Source: Saccharofermentans sp. (lineage in GTDB: Bacteria > Bacillota > Clostridia > Saccharofermentanales > Saccharofermentanaceae). Taken from it: DNA of 57,355 nucleotides. Under the pieces are notes generated by a model that was not told the origin of the DNA, searched no databases, and was given only the letters and a program-made list of their open reading frames with translations. Positions within the stretch are counted from its first letter, which is position 1, and the number at the start of each line of letters is the position of its first letter. The position numbers and the translations under genes are program-made. Location of the stretch: the NCBI GenBank assembly GCA_016292215.1, contig JAEFBB010000011.1, positions 1-57,355 on the forward strand. Reading direction: 5' to 3'. Shown one piece after another: positions 17,926 through 26,998 of this stretch.

Positions 17926-19482
17926 ATGGATCTGAAAAAGTGTGCATTAGGTATTGAATTAGGCTCCACCAGGATCAAGGCTGTTCTCATCGACGAGAAC
18001 CATCTGCCTGTAGCATCAGGTGATCACGAATGGGAAAACCAGCTCGTTAACGGCATCTGGACATATTCCGAGGATATGATCCACACGGGAATCCAGAAGT
18101 GCTATGCGGCACTTAAGGCTGATGTCCGGGCGAAGTTCGGCGTTAAGCTTACATCAGTAGGCGGTATCGGAATCTCTGCCATGATGCACGGATATCTTCC
18201 TTTCGATAAGGACGGCAACAGACTTGCCGAGTTCCGCACTTGGCGCAATACGATCACAGGTGAAGCAGCAGAGAAGCTTACGGATCTGCTCGGATTCAAT
18301 ATCCCGCAGAGATGGAGCATCGCTCATTTCTATCAGGCAATACTTAATCAGGAGAGCCATGTTAAGGATGTAGCTTTCCTTACGACTCTTGCAGGTTATA
18401 TCCACTGGAAGCTCACAGGCGAGAAGGTAATGGGTGTCGGCGAAGCATCCGGCATGTTCCCGATCGACAGCGCTACATGCGACTACAACGAGACAATGGT
18501 CCAGAAGTTCAATGAGCTTACGGGCCTTGATCTCAGAAGCCTCCTTCCCAATGTGGTTTCAGCAGGCGCAGATGCAGGCACACTTACTGAAGAAGGTGCC
18601 AGGTTCTTGGATCCCGAGGGTGACCTCGAGGCAGGCATCCCTCTCGCACCTTGTGAAGGCGATGCCGGAACAGGCATGGTCGCTACGAATTCCGTCCGTG
18701 TCAGAACAGGTAATGTCAGCGCAGGTACTTCAGACTTTGCCATGATCGTTACAGATCACGGGCTCGGCGTTCACAGAGAGATCGATATGGTAACGACACC
18801 TGACGGTGCTCCCGTTGCCATGGTTCACTGCAATAACTGCACATCCGATATCAACGCATGGGTCAATCTCTTCTCTGAGTTTGCTGCGCTTATGGGCGCT
18901 TCTTACAGCAAGGGCGAGCTTTTCACAAAACTTTTCCAGGCAGCAGCACAGGGCGATCCCGACTGCGGCGGACTTATGTCTTTTAACTATTTCTCAGGCG
19001 AAGGCGTAACTGATCTTGATGAGGGCAGACCTGTTTTCGCAAGAACACCAGACAGCTCATTTACGATCGCTAATTTCATGAGAACACATCTTTATTCAGC
19101 TTTGGCAACACTTAAGATCGGAATGGATATCCTCCAGAGCCAGGAGCAGGTTAAGATCGATAAGCTCTTGGGCCACGGCGGTTTCTTCAAGACTCCCGAA
19201 GTAGGCCAGAGAATGCTCAGCGCAGCAGTCAACGCGCCCGTATCGGTAATGAAGACGGCAGGCGAGGGCGGTCCTTACGGAATGGCCCTTCTCGTCGCTT
19301 ATATGCTTAACAAGGCTGAAGGCGAGACTCTCCCTGATTATCTCGACAATAAGGTATTTGCCGGAGCCGAGTGTTCGACTATAATGGCAGACAGCGCTGA
19401 CGTTGAAGGATTTGCAAAGTTCTTATCCGCTTACGTCAAGGCTCTCCCTATGGAGAAGACTGCTACGGAGGTTATCGGCTGA
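17926..19482 (+). CDS. FGGY-family carbohydrate kinase, probable L-ribulokinase
   Basis: Cytoplasmic sugar kinase of the FGGY fold, 518 residues. The N-terminal ATPase-like domain starts with [20 protein letters not shown] sugar-contact region contains [14 protein letters not shown] and [13 protein letters not shown]. The C-terminal domain has [18 protein letters not shown] and [16 protein letters not shown]. The gene is coupled (TGATG) to AraD, so the likely reaction is phosphorylation of L-ribulose to L-ribulose 5-phosphate. The protein differs visibly from classical AraB, so the exact substrate is inferred from the neighbour; xylulose is an alternative. A GGGGAAGG site precedes the ATG. 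Confidence 0.85.
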   Translation: MDLKKCALGIELGSTRIKAVLIDENHLPVASGDHEWENQLVNGIWTYSEDMIHTGIQKCYAALKADVRAKFGVKLTSVGGIGISAMMHGYLPFDKDGNRLAEFRTWRNTITGEAAEKLTDLLGFNIPQRWSIAHFYQAILNQESHVKDVAFLTTLAGYIHWKLTGEKVMGVGEASGMFPIDSATCDYNETMVQKFNELTGLDLRSLLPNVVSAGADAGTLTEEGARFLDPEGDLEAGIPLAPCEGDAGTGMVATNSVRVRTGNVSAGTSDFAMIVTDHGLGVHREIDMVTTPDGAPVAMVHCNNCTSDINAWVNLFSEFAALMGASYSKGELFTKLFQAAAQGDPDCGGLMSFNYFSGEGVTDLDEGRPVFARTPDSSFTIANFMRTHLYSALATLKIGMDILQSQEQVKIDKLLGHGGFFKTPEVGQRMLSAAVNAPVSVMKTAGEGGPYGMALLVAYMLNKAEGETLPDYLDNKVFAGAECSTIMADSADVEGFAKFLSAYVKALPMEKTATEVIG

Positions 19483-20171
19483 TGCTTGAAGAACTTAAGA
19501 AAGTCGTATGTGACGCTAATCTGCTTTTGCCCAAACACGGACTTATTACATTTACATGGGGTAATGTCAGCGGTATCGACCGCGAAAAGGGACTTATCGT
19601 AATTAAGCCCTCCGGCGTTGATTATGACGGCATGTCACCCGAAGACATGGTTGTCGTAGACATGGACGGCAAGGTCGTAGAAGGCAAGTGGAAGCCTTCC
19701 AGCGATACGGCTACACACCTCGTGCTTTATAAGGCTTTCCCTAATATCGGAGGCGTTGTCCATACACACTCCAGATGGGCTACGAGCTTTGCACAGGCCG
19801 GCATGGCCATTCCCGCTATGGGCACTACACAGGGCGACTATTTCTACGGAGACATCCCCTGCACACGTCCCATGACAGATGAAGAGATCAAGGGCGAGTA
19901 CGAGAAGGAGACAGGCAACGTCATCGTTGAGACATTTAAGGGCAAAGATCCTGACGCGATCCCTGCTGTTAATGTATATTCCCACGGACCTTTCTGCTGG
20001 GGCACAGACCCGATGAACGCCGTTCACAACGCTGTGGTCATGGAAGAGGTCGCGTTCATGGATTATCACGCTCTGATGCTCAATCCGGAGCACAGGGACA
20101 TGCAGCAGACGCTTCTCGACAAGCACTATTTAAGAAAACACGGAGCAAACGCATACTACGGACAGGGCTGA
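19482..20171 (+). CDS. araD: L-ribulose-5-phosphate 4-epimerase
   Basis: Class II aldolase-fold zinc enzyme that converts L-ribulose 5-phosphate to D-xylulose 5-phosphate, feeding the pentose phosphate pathway. The 229 residues equal the family norm. [20 protein letters not shown] forms the phosphate-binding region. Zinc ligands are visible in [11 protein letters not shown] (two His) and [11 protein letters not shown] (third His). Gly/Thr-rich [17 protein letters not shown] is characteristic of AraD. Its start overlaps the kinase stop. The operon carries no araA isomerase. Confidence 0.95.
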   Translation: MLEELKKVVCDANLLLPKHGLITFTWGNVSGIDREKGLIVIKPSGVDYDGMSPEDMVVVDMDGKVVEGKWKPSSDTATHLVLYKAFPNIGGVVHTHSRWATSFAQAGMAIPAMGTTQGDYFYGDIPCTRPMTDEEIKGEYEKETGNVIVETFKGKDPDAIPAVNVYSHGPFCWGTDPMNAVHNAVVMEEVAFMDYHALMLNPEHRDMQQTLLDKHYLRKHGANAYYGQG

Positions 20172-20195
20172 TGAAAATCAGCCTTTTTCTTTTTT
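20166..20195 (+). terminator. Rho-independent terminator overlapping the araD stop
   Basis: GGCTGAT (20166-20172), loop GAAA, ATCAGCC (20177-20183), then a T-rich tract to 20195. The araD TGA stop is inside the left arm. It closes the pentose operon. Confidence 0.9.
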
Positions 20196-20200
20196 ATATG

Positions 20201-20209
20201 TGCTACAAT
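20201..20209 (+). promoter_or_regulatory. Extended -10 element for purD
   Basis: TGCTACAAT lies 35 bases before the purD ATG and directly after the araD terminator. No convincing -35 is visible. Confidence 0.4.
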
Positions 20210-20243
20210 AATCGCGTTAAATAATCATTCGGAGGAACACTAA

Positions 20244-21497
20244 ATGAAGGTTCTTGTTGTAGGCGGCGGCGGAAGAGAGCATGTTATATGTTGGAAGCTC
20301 AAGCAGGATCCCAGGGTTACGGATCTTTACTGCGCTCCGGGTAACGGCGGTATCGCTTCTATTGCTACATGCGTAAACATTAAGGCTACTGATATCGAAG
20401 GCATGGTCGATTATGCGAAGAAAGAGCAGTTTGACCTCGTTTTCGTAGCTCCTGACGATCCGCTCGCAATGGGCATGGTCGATAAGCTTGAAGAAGCAGG
20501 CATCAGAAGCTTCGGCCCCAAGGCAAACGCTGCTATCATCGAAGGTTCCAAGGCTTTCTCCAAGCAGCTCATGAAGAAGTATTCGATCCCTACAGCAAAA
20601 TATGAGATCTTTGAAGACGAACAGAAGGCATTAGCTTACCTTGAGACACAGCCGATGCCTATCGTTATTAAGTGTGACGGTCTGGCATTGGGCAAAGGCG
20701 TAATCATTGCCCAGAACCTCGATGAGGCTAAGCAGGCTGTTAAGGACATGATGGAAGACAAGAAGTTCGGATCGGCAGGCTCCACGATCGTTATCGAGGA
20801 ATGCATGACAGGTCCCGAGCTTACAGTACTTGCTTTCTCAGACGGCAACACTTGTGTTCCGATGGTATCTTCGAGAGACCACAAGAGAGCATACGACCAC
20901 GATGAAGGCCTCAACACAGGCGGCATGGGTGCTGTTACACCCGGCGCTGACATGACCGATGAGCTTAAGGCTCGCATCCAGAATGAGATCATCACACCTA
21001 CAGTCGAAGCTCTCAAGAAAGAGGGAAGACCTTTCAAGGGTGTCATCTACTTCGGACTCATGCTTACACCTGAAGGCCCGAAGGTAGTTGAGTACAACGC
21101 ACGTTTCGGAGATCCTGAGGCTCAGGCTGTACTGCCCCTGCTCGAAAACAGTCTCCTCGACATAGTCGATGCAGTCATCGACGGCAAGCTCGACCAGGTC
21201 GAATTCAAGTGGAAGAATAAGTGTTCCTGCGTTGTCGTCATGGCTTCCGGCGGATATCCGCAGAGCTATGCGAAGGGTTATGAGATCACAGGCGTTGATA
21301 CCTGCGGCAAGATCGTATTCCAGGCAGGCACAGCGCTTAAGGACGGCAAGCTCGTTACTAGCGGCGGACGCGTTCTCTGCGTATACGATGAGGCAGATAC
21401 ACTTGACGAGGCTATCGATGGCGCATACGAAGGTGTCGCTAAGATCTCCTTCCAGGATATGCACTTCCGTCACGATATAGGAAGGACACTCGGCTGA
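20244..21497 (+). CDS. purD: Phosphoribosylamine-glycine ligase (GAR synthetase)
   Basis: ATP-grasp ligase for the second step of de novo purine synthesis, joining glycine to phosphoribosylamine. The N-terminal domain starts KVLVVGGGGREHVICWKL. The ATP-grasp core has IVIKCDGLALGKGVIIA and RDHKRAYDHDEGLNTGGMGA. Metal-binding residues lie in VVEYNARFGDPEAQAVLPLL. The 417 residues are normal length. GGAGG precedes the ATG. It stands apart from other pur genes and is followed three bases later by the NadD-YqeK fusion. Confidence 0.96.
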   Translation: MKVLVVGGGGREHVICWKLKQDPRVTDLYCAPGNGGIASIATCVNIKATDIEGMVDYAKKEQFDLVFVAPDDPLAMGMVDKLEEAGIRSFGPKANAAIIEGSKAFSKQLMKKYSIPTAKYEIFEDEQKALAYLETQPMPIVIKCDGLALGKGVIIAQNLDEAKQAVKDMMEDKKFGSAGSTIVIEECMTGPELTVLAFSDGNTCVPMVSSRDHKRAYDHDEGLNTGGMGAVTPGADMTDELKARIQNEIITPTVEALKKEGRPFKGVIYFGLMLTPEGPKVVEYNARFGDPEAQAVLPLLENSLLDIVDAVIDGKLDQVEFKWKNKCSCVVVMASGGYPQSYAKGYEITGVDTCGKIVFQAGTALKDGKLVTSGGRVLCVYDEADTLDEAIDGAYEGVAKISFQDMHFRHDIGRTLG

Positions 21498-21500
21498 TAA

Positions 21501-22721
21501 ATGAAGATCGGCATCTACGGAGGATCGTTTGATCCCGTCCATAACGGGCACATAGCAATGATCAAGTCCGCGTTAAAGAGCGGGTTCATTGACTGTGTGA
21601 TCGTTATTCCGTCTGTCCGCAATAATTTTAAGCTCTATGCGAATAAGCTCCCGCCGCCGTACCGTCTCTGCATGATGAAGGAGACCGTAGAAGGTCTGGG
21701 ACTTAAGAATTGCTATGTCAGCGATATCGAATACGGTATCGACGGCGTCAGCTACACCGCAGTTGTTCTGGCCAAGCTGACATCAGATGAATACATAAGG
21801 GATTTCCTGATATCAAACGACGTCAAGAAAAAGAAGGCTGAAGAGCACCATGAATTTTTCTGGATCATGGGTTCTGATACCCTGGGCACGTTTGAGACCT
21901 GGTACAAGCCCGGTGAGATCCTTAAATATGCGGCTCTTCTTGCGGCAGTTCGTCCCGGTGATGACACTGACGTTGATAAGGCTGCATCTTCTATTAAGAG
22001 GAATCTCGGAGGAAGGGTCGAGATATTCAGGCTCGACGGCATTTGCTGTTCGTCTTCGGAGATCACATCGAGCGGAGATTTTTCGCAGGTCCCCAAGCCC
22101 GCTCAGGAGTTCATTAAAAGGCACGCCCTTTATACTGAGAACACCAGGCTTGAAGGTGTAAGTGACACAGCGCGGAAACAGTTTTTCGACTATTCCACAT
22201 GGATGTATCAGTACCTCGGTGCCAAGAGGCTCCTTCACACTCTCAACGTGGGCTATCTGTCCGCACATCTGGCAGATCTTTATGGCTGTGATAAGGACAA
22301 GGCTTTGATCGCAGGCGCCCTGCACGACTGCGCGAAAGAGCTTCCCATAGAGCAGCAGCTTGAGATGGCGAAGGAATACTCAGGCGATCTGTTCACGGAT
22401 AAGAAGATCGTCCATTCATCCGCCGGCGCGACCTTCGCGAAAGAAGAACTCGGCATTGAAGACAAAGAGATACTCGATGCGATCTGCTATCACACGACCG
22501 GCAGAGGAAACATGACGGTACTTGAGAAGATCGTTTATCTTGCGGATAAGATCGAGCCTTCGAGGAACTACATGGATCTCGGACCGATAAGAGAAGCTGC
22601 AGAGAAAGATCTTGATGAAGCTGTGCGCATGACTGCCGGGGCGATCAAAAACAAGTTTATAAGCCAGGGCAGAGAGCAGCACCCGGCTACTATAGCAATG
22701 ATGAAAGAGCTGAACATGTGA
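21501..22721 (+). CDS. Fused nicotinate-nucleotide adenylyltransferase / YqeK-type HD hydrolase
   Basis: Bifunctional protein of 406 residues. Residues 1 to about 210 are NadD: the nucleotidyltransferase motif GGSFDPVHNGH at the start, FFWIMGSDTLGTFETW in the middle, and the motif usually written ISSTxIR appears as CSSSEITSSGDF. It makes nicotinate adenine dinucleotide from NaMN. Residues about 225-400 are an HD-domain YqeK: LLHTLNVGYLSAHLADLYG, ALHDCAKELP (HD pair), CYHTTGRG and KIVYLADKIEPSR. YqeK enzymes hydrolyse diadenosine tetraphosphate. In Bacillus these are separate adjacent genes followed by rsfS, and here rsfS also follows. There is no stop or frameshift between the domains. Confidence 0.93.
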   Translation: MKIGIYGGSFDPVHNGHIAMIKSALKSGFIDCVIVIPSVRNNFKLYANKLPPPYRLCMMKETVEGLGLKNCYVSDIEYGIDGVSYTAVVLAKLTSDEYIRDFLISNDVKKKKAEEHHEFFWIMGSDTLGTFETWYKPGEILKYAALLAAVRPGDDTDVDKAASSIKRNLGGRVEIFRLDGICCSSSEITSSGDFSQVPKPAQEFIKRHALYTENTRLEGVSDTARKQFFDYSTWMYQYLGAKRLLHTLNVGYLSAHLADLYGCDKDKALIAGALHDCAKELPIEQQLEMAKEYSGDLFTDKKIVHSSAGATFAKEELGIEDKEILDAICYHTTGRGNMTVLEKIVYLADKIEPSRNYMDLGPIREAAEKDLDEAVRMTAGAIKNKFISQGREQHPATIAMMKELNM

Positions 22722-22765
22722 CAGTCTGTCCGCTGAGGGCCTCCGCTAATCGGACAGCGTGTTTA

Positions 22766-22774
22766 TGATATAAT
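22766..22774 (+). promoter_or_regulatory. Extended -10 element for rsfS
   Basis: TGATATAAT at 22766-22774, 34 bases before the rsfS ATG. Just upstream, CTGTCCG and CGGACAG (about 22724-22757) form an inverted repeat without a T tract, possibly the end of the previous unit. Confidence 0.45.
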
Positions 22775-22807
22775 CAATTCATTAAGAAAAAACTAAGGAG
22801 ATAACTA

Positions 22808-23152
22808 ATGGACAGCAAAGAATTAGCCGCTAAGATCACTGATATTCTTGATTCGAAGAAGGGTATTGATATTGAGACGATCGATCTGACAGGAAAGACG
22901 GTTTTGGCAGATTATTTCGTGCTTGCAAGCGGTAATTCAACGACTCAGATTAAGTCTTTGGCTGATGAAGTTGAATATGTCCTCAAGAAGGACTTTGATA
23001 TCGTTCCAGACCACATTGAAGGACGTTCCGGCGACAAGTGGATCCTCCTGGATTACAAAGATGTTGTCGTACACGTAATGGGCAGGGAAGAGCGTCAGAA
23101 CTACAATATCGAGAAGTTCTGGGCTACAAAGCGCAGGGAAGACGAAGAGTAA
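22808..23152 (+). CDS. rsfS: Ribosomal silencing factor RsfS
   Basis: Small protein (114 residues) that binds ribosomal protein L14 and prevents subunit joining under starvation. Family motifs: ADYFVLASGNSTTQIKSLAD, EGRSGDKWILLDYKDVVVHV and the ending FWATKRREDEE. A TAAGGAGATAA ribosome site precedes the ATG. Its position after nadD/yqeK is the conserved one. Confidence 0.96.
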   Translation: MDSKELAAKITDILDSKKGIDIETIDLTGKTVLADYFVLASGNSTTQIKSLADEVEYVLKKDFDIVPDHIEGRSGDKWILLDYKDVVVHVMGREERQNYNIEKFWATKRREDEE

Positions 23153-23180
23153 TCCTTAAATACAAAAGAGATCACCAAAA

Positions 23181-23217
23181 GCCGACAGGGTCCGTCCTTG
23201 TCGGTTTTGTCGTATTT
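23181..23217 (+). terminator. Rho-independent terminator after rsfS
   Basis: CCGACA (23182-23187) pairs with TGTCGG (23199-23204), extended by GG/CC pairs around a short loop, followed by TTTTGTCGTATTTTG. Confidence 0.8.
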
Positions 23218-23258
23218 TGTCGAGAAAAACCGACAAAGCTTGGTGTTATGCTTTTCTT

Positions 23259-23975
23259 ATGGTAAAGAAGAGCACGTCAAACAGGATAAAGAAGATGATC
23301 TATCCTCTGGCATTCATTCTGATCGTCATCATGAGTGCCTTATATAAGTTTGTGTTCAAAGGCAGCGGGGAGCTTTCCATTCAGGCCTTTAAGAGCAGGA
23401 AGACTACGCAGATCACGGAAACTACAGAAGTGAGCGAAGAGAGCGTTGTGAGCACTTCAGCTTCGGAGGTCTCTGATACGACAGTGCAGACTGTGCAGCT
23501 TATAAGCGTCTATATCTGCGGAGAGGTCAATAATCCCGGCATTTACGAAGCTCCCAAGGGAGTAATGCTCAATACGATCATCGAGGCTGCCGGAGGACTT
23601 ACCGAAGCGGCCTCTGCGAATAATATCAATCTCGTCTATCAGATAGAATGCAACATGTCGATCTACATCCCCTCGGAGGAAGAGATAACACAAGGCTTTA
23701 CCGGAGGTGACATTATAAGACAGGACGGTGTATATGTCTGGGGCGCCCAGCCGGGCACATCCGGAAGTCCGGATCAGACTGCGGTTCTGATGGTGAATAT
23801 CAATACTGCCACGGAAGAGGAGCTTAAGAGCCTTCCTGGTATCGGGGAGGTAACTGCCAAGGCGATAATCAATTACAGGAAGGATACGCCGTTCAAAACG
23901 ATAGATGACATTAAGAACGTCACCGGTATCGGTGAGTCAAAGTTTAAACAGATCAAGGATTATATCTGTGTCTGA
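23259..23975 (+). CDS. ComEA-like competence DNA-binding protein
   Basis: Membrane-anchored DNA-binding protein of about 238 residues. One N-terminal membrane helix (MIYPLAFILIVIMSALYKFV), a Thr/Ser/Glu-rich stalk, then an SLBB domain (VYICGEVNNPGIYEAPKG) and two helix-hairpin-helix motifs (LKSLPGIGEVTAKAI and NVTGIGESKFKQI) typical of ComEA, the receptor for DNA uptake. No other com gene is in the window, so competence is not shown. The start at ATG 23259 follows the rsfS terminator; a GTG at 23217 is in frame but lies in the terminator tail. No clear ribosome site is visible. Confidence 0.88.
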   Translation: MVKKSTSNRIKKMIYPLAFILIVIMSALYKFVFKGSGELSIQAFKSRKTTQITETTEVSEESVVSTSASEVSDTTVQTVQLISVYICGEVNNPGIYEAPKGVMLNTIIEAAGGLTEAASANNINLVYQIECNMSIYIPSEEEITQGFTGGDIIRQDGVYVWGAQPGTSGSPDQTAVLMVNINTATEEELKSLPGIGEVTAKAIINYRKDTPFKTIDDIKNVTGIGESKFKQIKDYICV

Positions 23976-23978
23976 AAG

Positions 23979-24980
23979 CTACGTGTAGCCGTAAAGGCCT
24001 CTGACGCTGACCTCGCCGCTTTTAAGGTCAGAGACTGAGCCGTCTGCGAATTCTACCTTAAGGGAGAAGTCGTCGTTAATGGCGAGCGCTGTGCCCATGC
24101 GTCCGTTGCCGCTTTCTGCCATCAGAGAATAAGCTGTGATCTTGCTGCCGGCAGTAACGTTGATGCCGCGGTAACGCTCAAGGTAATAAGAAGATTCGTC
24201 CGGCCAGTCAGAACTGAGCTTGTCCATGGATTTTATGATCTCTGCGGCGAGCCTGGCACGGAAGAATTTCTTTCCGCCATTTTCTATCGAGATAGAGGTC
24301 GCGATCTCCGAGATCTCAGAAGGGAAGTCATTTAAAGACTCATTAACGTTTACGCCGATGCCGATTATGCAGGTATCGATATAGCCGCTCTCGCCCTCAA
24401 CGGATACTTCCGTAAGGATCCCGCATATCTTCTTTCTGTTCATGAGGAGGTCGTTGACCCACTTGATCTGTGAATCGAGGCCGTATGCATTCTTTATGGC
24501 ATCAGCTACGGCGACGGCGGTCCAGCTCGTAAGGTCTGAGATCTTATCAAAGCCTGCTCCGGGTCTTAACAGATAAGAGAGATAAATGCCTGCGCCTGAA
24601 GGCGATGTAAAGCTTCTGCCGCGTCTGCCTTTGCCGCCTGTCTGGCAGTCGGCGATGACAACCGTACCTGTCGGTGCGCCGCCGGAAGACAGATCCTTTA
24701 GGACGTTATTTGTAGAGTCGACTGAATCGTAGACATATACAGCATCACTTTTGTCGTCAGGCAGGAGGGCTGTGATCGAGCCTTTCGAAAGTATATCGGG
24801 GCTGCTGATCAGGAGATAACCCTTGTTTGTAGAGGATTCTATCTCGTAGCCGTCTTCTCTGAGAGCTTTTACCGCTGCATTTACGGCTGCGCGCGTTACA
24901 CCTAATGTACGGCTTATGGCCTCTCCCGAGGAATAACCGGTTTCCCTTGATAAAAGCTTCAGAACATCGTCTTTAAGCAT
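23979..24980 (-). CDS. birA: Biotin-[acetyl-CoA-carboxylase] ligase / biotin repressor
   Basis: Group II biotin protein ligase: activates biotin with ATP, attaches it to carboxyl carrier proteins, and represses biotin genes. An N-terminal winged helix (LKDDVLKLLSRETGYSSGEA, about residues 1-65) precedes the catalytic domain with GGKGRRGRSF (biotinyl-AMP loop), IYLSYLLRPG, IKWVNDLLMNRKKICGILTE and GIGVNVN. A small C-terminal SH3-like domain ends the protein. The ATG at 24980 has an AGGACGG site; a longer frame to 25031 lacks one. Convergent with comEA (four-base gap). Confidence 0.94.
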   Translation of the reverse strand: MLKDDVLKLLSRETGYSSGEAISRTLGVTRAAVNAAVKALREDGYEIESSTNKGYLLISSPDILSKGSITALLPDDKSDAVYVYDSVDSTNNVLKDLSSGGAPTGTVVIADCQTGGKGRRGRSFTSPSGAGIYLSYLLRPGAGFDKISDLTSWTAVAVADAIKNAYGLDSQIKWVNDLLMNRKKICGILTEVSVEGESGYIDTCIIGIGVNVNESLNDFPSEISEIATSISIENGGKKFFRARLAAEIIKSMDKLSSDWPDESSYYLERYRGINVTAGSKITAYSLMAESGNGRMGTALAINDDFSLKVEFADGSVSDLKSGEVSVRGLYGYT

Positions 24981-25116
24981 TTTCCGTCCTACTTTCTGTC
25001 TGCCTTCCGAAAACAGCAAGATTTGCTTCATTCAGAAAAATAATAACACTTTGTTTCTAATATGAGGTAAAATAATCTTGGTTAGTGCTTTATAAATATC
25101 TGTAGTTAGGGTGACC

Positions 25117-26874
25117 ATGGGTATATATTCAATAGTTTTGGCTGTAGTGATGGTGCTCAGCATGCTGTCTACTTTCGCACTCGTGCTCTTTTCGAGACGA
25201 GGTGCTAAGACGCTTGAGATTTTGGTCTCCGGATGCATCATGATCAGCAACATCGGATATTTTGTTCTCTCATGCTCCACAACTATGAGCGAGGCTGTCC
25301 TCGCGAATTCCCTGACTTATGTCGGCGGACTCTTCCTGCCGCTCCTTATTGTCTATATCCTCATCGACTATTCCGATTCCAAGGTCCCGATCTGGTTTAC
25401 GGGTACGATGATCTTTATCAATATTGGCGTTTATGTAACTACGCTGATCCCCGAAAGAGTTCCGCTCTTTTATTCTGCGATGAGATTTATCGAGGGTGAC
25501 CCTTCAAGACTTCTTAAGGAACCCGGACCTGCTTATTATGTCAAGTTCATTATCCTTACCGTTGAGCTGGCGCTGGTGGCATTCTTTACGATCCTTACTT
25601 ATCTGGGCAGAAGAAATGCGTCATTCAGACTCATGCTCATATATTTCGGTTCATTGGTCGGTGCGGTCATTATCTATCTGGTAAGACGCATCTTCAATCT
25701 CATTTATGATCCGCTTCCGTTCTTCTACCTCATCTGCTCGGCTATGCTCGACTACGTAGTAACCAGAGCGACGATCTATGACGTTAACCTGAGTGTCCAG
25801 GAGAAGATCGACGAGCTCAGTACATACGGTTATATCGCATTTGACAGAAAGTTCCGCTATGTCGGAAGCAACACGGTAGCAGAGAAGTTTTTCCCTGAGA
25901 TCGGAAATGTAAGAATCGACGCTAAGATCATCGCTAAGGATTATGCCCTCAAGGATCTTCTTAAGTGGGTCATCACTAACGCTACCGAAGCCAATGATAC
26001 CAAGCAGACCAGCGGCAAATATAAGAAGGCGATCGTTATCAACGACAGAAGCCCCAGCGACAGAAGACACCTTATGTGCGAAATGAGCTTTATCCATTTC
26101 GGCTTTAATAACCATGTCACAGGCTATCTCGTTGAGATCAACGACGACACAGAGCAGCACAACATGATCGAGTCCATGAGCTTTAGGGGTGAGTCCTTGC
26201 AGCGTGAAGCTGAGCGACAAGCTAAGAAGGCTAAGTCGATGCAGATGTCCACCATCCTCGGCATGGCTGCCATGATCGAATCTCGTGACAACTCCACAGG
26301 CGGTCACATCAACAGAACATCAGCCTGTGTTGCTCTCTTTGTAAATCACCTTAAGAAGCTTGACGATTATAACATGAGCGAGAATTATTGGGACGCAGTC
26401 ATCAATGCTGCTCCTCTCCACGACCTCGGTAAGATCGCCGTAGACGACGCTATCTTGAGAAAGACATCCGGCCTGACAGACGAAGAGTACGAGAAGATGA
26501 AGCAACACGCCGCAGCAGGCGCTGAGATCATGGGCAAGGTCCTCGAAGACGTTGACGATAAGGAATTCGTAAGAGTCGCTGCTAACGTAGCTCACTACCA
26601 TCACGAGAAGTACAACGGCACAGGTTATCCTGACAGATTAAGAGGCGAGAACATCCCGTTCGAAGCAAGGATAATGGCTCTGGCAGACGTTTTCGACGCT
26701 CTTGTAAGCAGACGTTATTACAAGGATGCTATGTCCTACGATGAGGCTTTCCACATCATTAAGACTGAGCTTGGCCATCACTTTGATCCGCACCTCGGAC
26801 GCATCTTTATCTCGATCAAGAAGGATATTGAAGAACTTTACGAGTCGTTCGAAAAGACGGACTATGCAAGATAA
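25117..26874 (+). CDS. Membrane HD-GYP domain protein with 7TM sensor region
   Basis: Likely signalling phosphodiesterase for cyclic di-GMP or a related dinucleotide. The N-terminal 220 residues have about seven membrane helices like the histidine-kinase N-terminal 7TM region. A PAS-like segment follows (YGYIAFDRKFRYVGSN to about residue 360), then a short coiled coil. The HD-GYP domain shows MIESRDNSTGGHINRTS, PLHDLGKIAVDDAIL (HD pair), and YHHEKYNGTGYPDRLRGENI with the GYP triad. No GGDEF domain is present. A GTG at 25111 is an alternative start; AGG at 25108-25110 fits ATG 25117 better. The stop codon is inside the left arm of a large palindromic repeat. Confidence 0.92.
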   Translation: MGIYSIVLAVVMVLSMLSTFALVLFSRRGAKTLEILVSGCIMISNIGYFVLSCSTTMSEAVLANSLTYVGGLFLPLLIVYILIDYSDSKVPIWFTGTMIFINIGVYVTTLIPERVPLFYSAMRFIEGDPSRLLKEPGPAYYVKFIILTVELALVAFFTILTYLGRRNASFRLMLIYFGSLVGAVIIYLVRRIFNLIYDPLPFFYLICSAMLDYVVTRATIYDVNLSVQEKIDELSTYGYIAFDRKFRYVGSNTVAEKFFPEIGNVRIDAKIIAKDYALKDLLKWVITNATEANDTKQTSGKYKKAIVINDRSPSDRRHLMCEMSFIHFGFNNHVTGYLVEINDDTEQHNMIESMSFRGESLQREAERQAKKAKSMQMSTILGMAAMIESRDNSTGGHINRTSACVALFVNHLKKLDDYNMSENYWDAVINAAPLHDLGKIAVDDAILRKTSGLTDEEYEKMKQHAAAGAEIMGKVLEDVDDKEFVRVAANVAHYHHEKYNGTGYPDRLRGENIPFEARIMALADVFDALVSRRYYKDAMSYDEAFHIIKTELGHHFDPHLGRIFISIKKDIEELYESFEKTDYAR

Positions 26875-26949
26875 ATAAGATCGTTTCTCGCGGCCGGGTC
26901 CTCCGCGCTGCGCTTGTGCGGAAGGCCGCTCGAATACAATCTTATTTAT
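26871..26949. repeat. Palindromic repeat element, copy 1
   Basis: Nested stems between two convergent genes. Outer arms ATAAATAAGAT (26871-26881) and its exact complement (26939-26949); middle arms GCGGCC (26890-26895) and GGCCGC (26924-26929); inner TCCGC and GCGGA arms. The 27-base core at 26898-26924 matches 26 of 27 bases of the reverse complement of 37000-37026. The left arm overlaps the HD-GYP stop. Probably works as a two-way terminator here. Confidence 0.75.
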
Positions 26950-26998
26950 TATCAAAGGGAAACTTTTACGCTGGAGCTAAATGGCTTCGGCGTTTTAT

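Noticed and set aside
20838..21551. 237-residue antisense frame in purD
   Set aside because: Shadow of the conserved ATP-grasp gene.
25651..26307. 218-residue antisense frame in the HD-GYP gene
   Set aside because: No domain is recognisable, and the plus-strand HD-GYP motifs cover the same bases.
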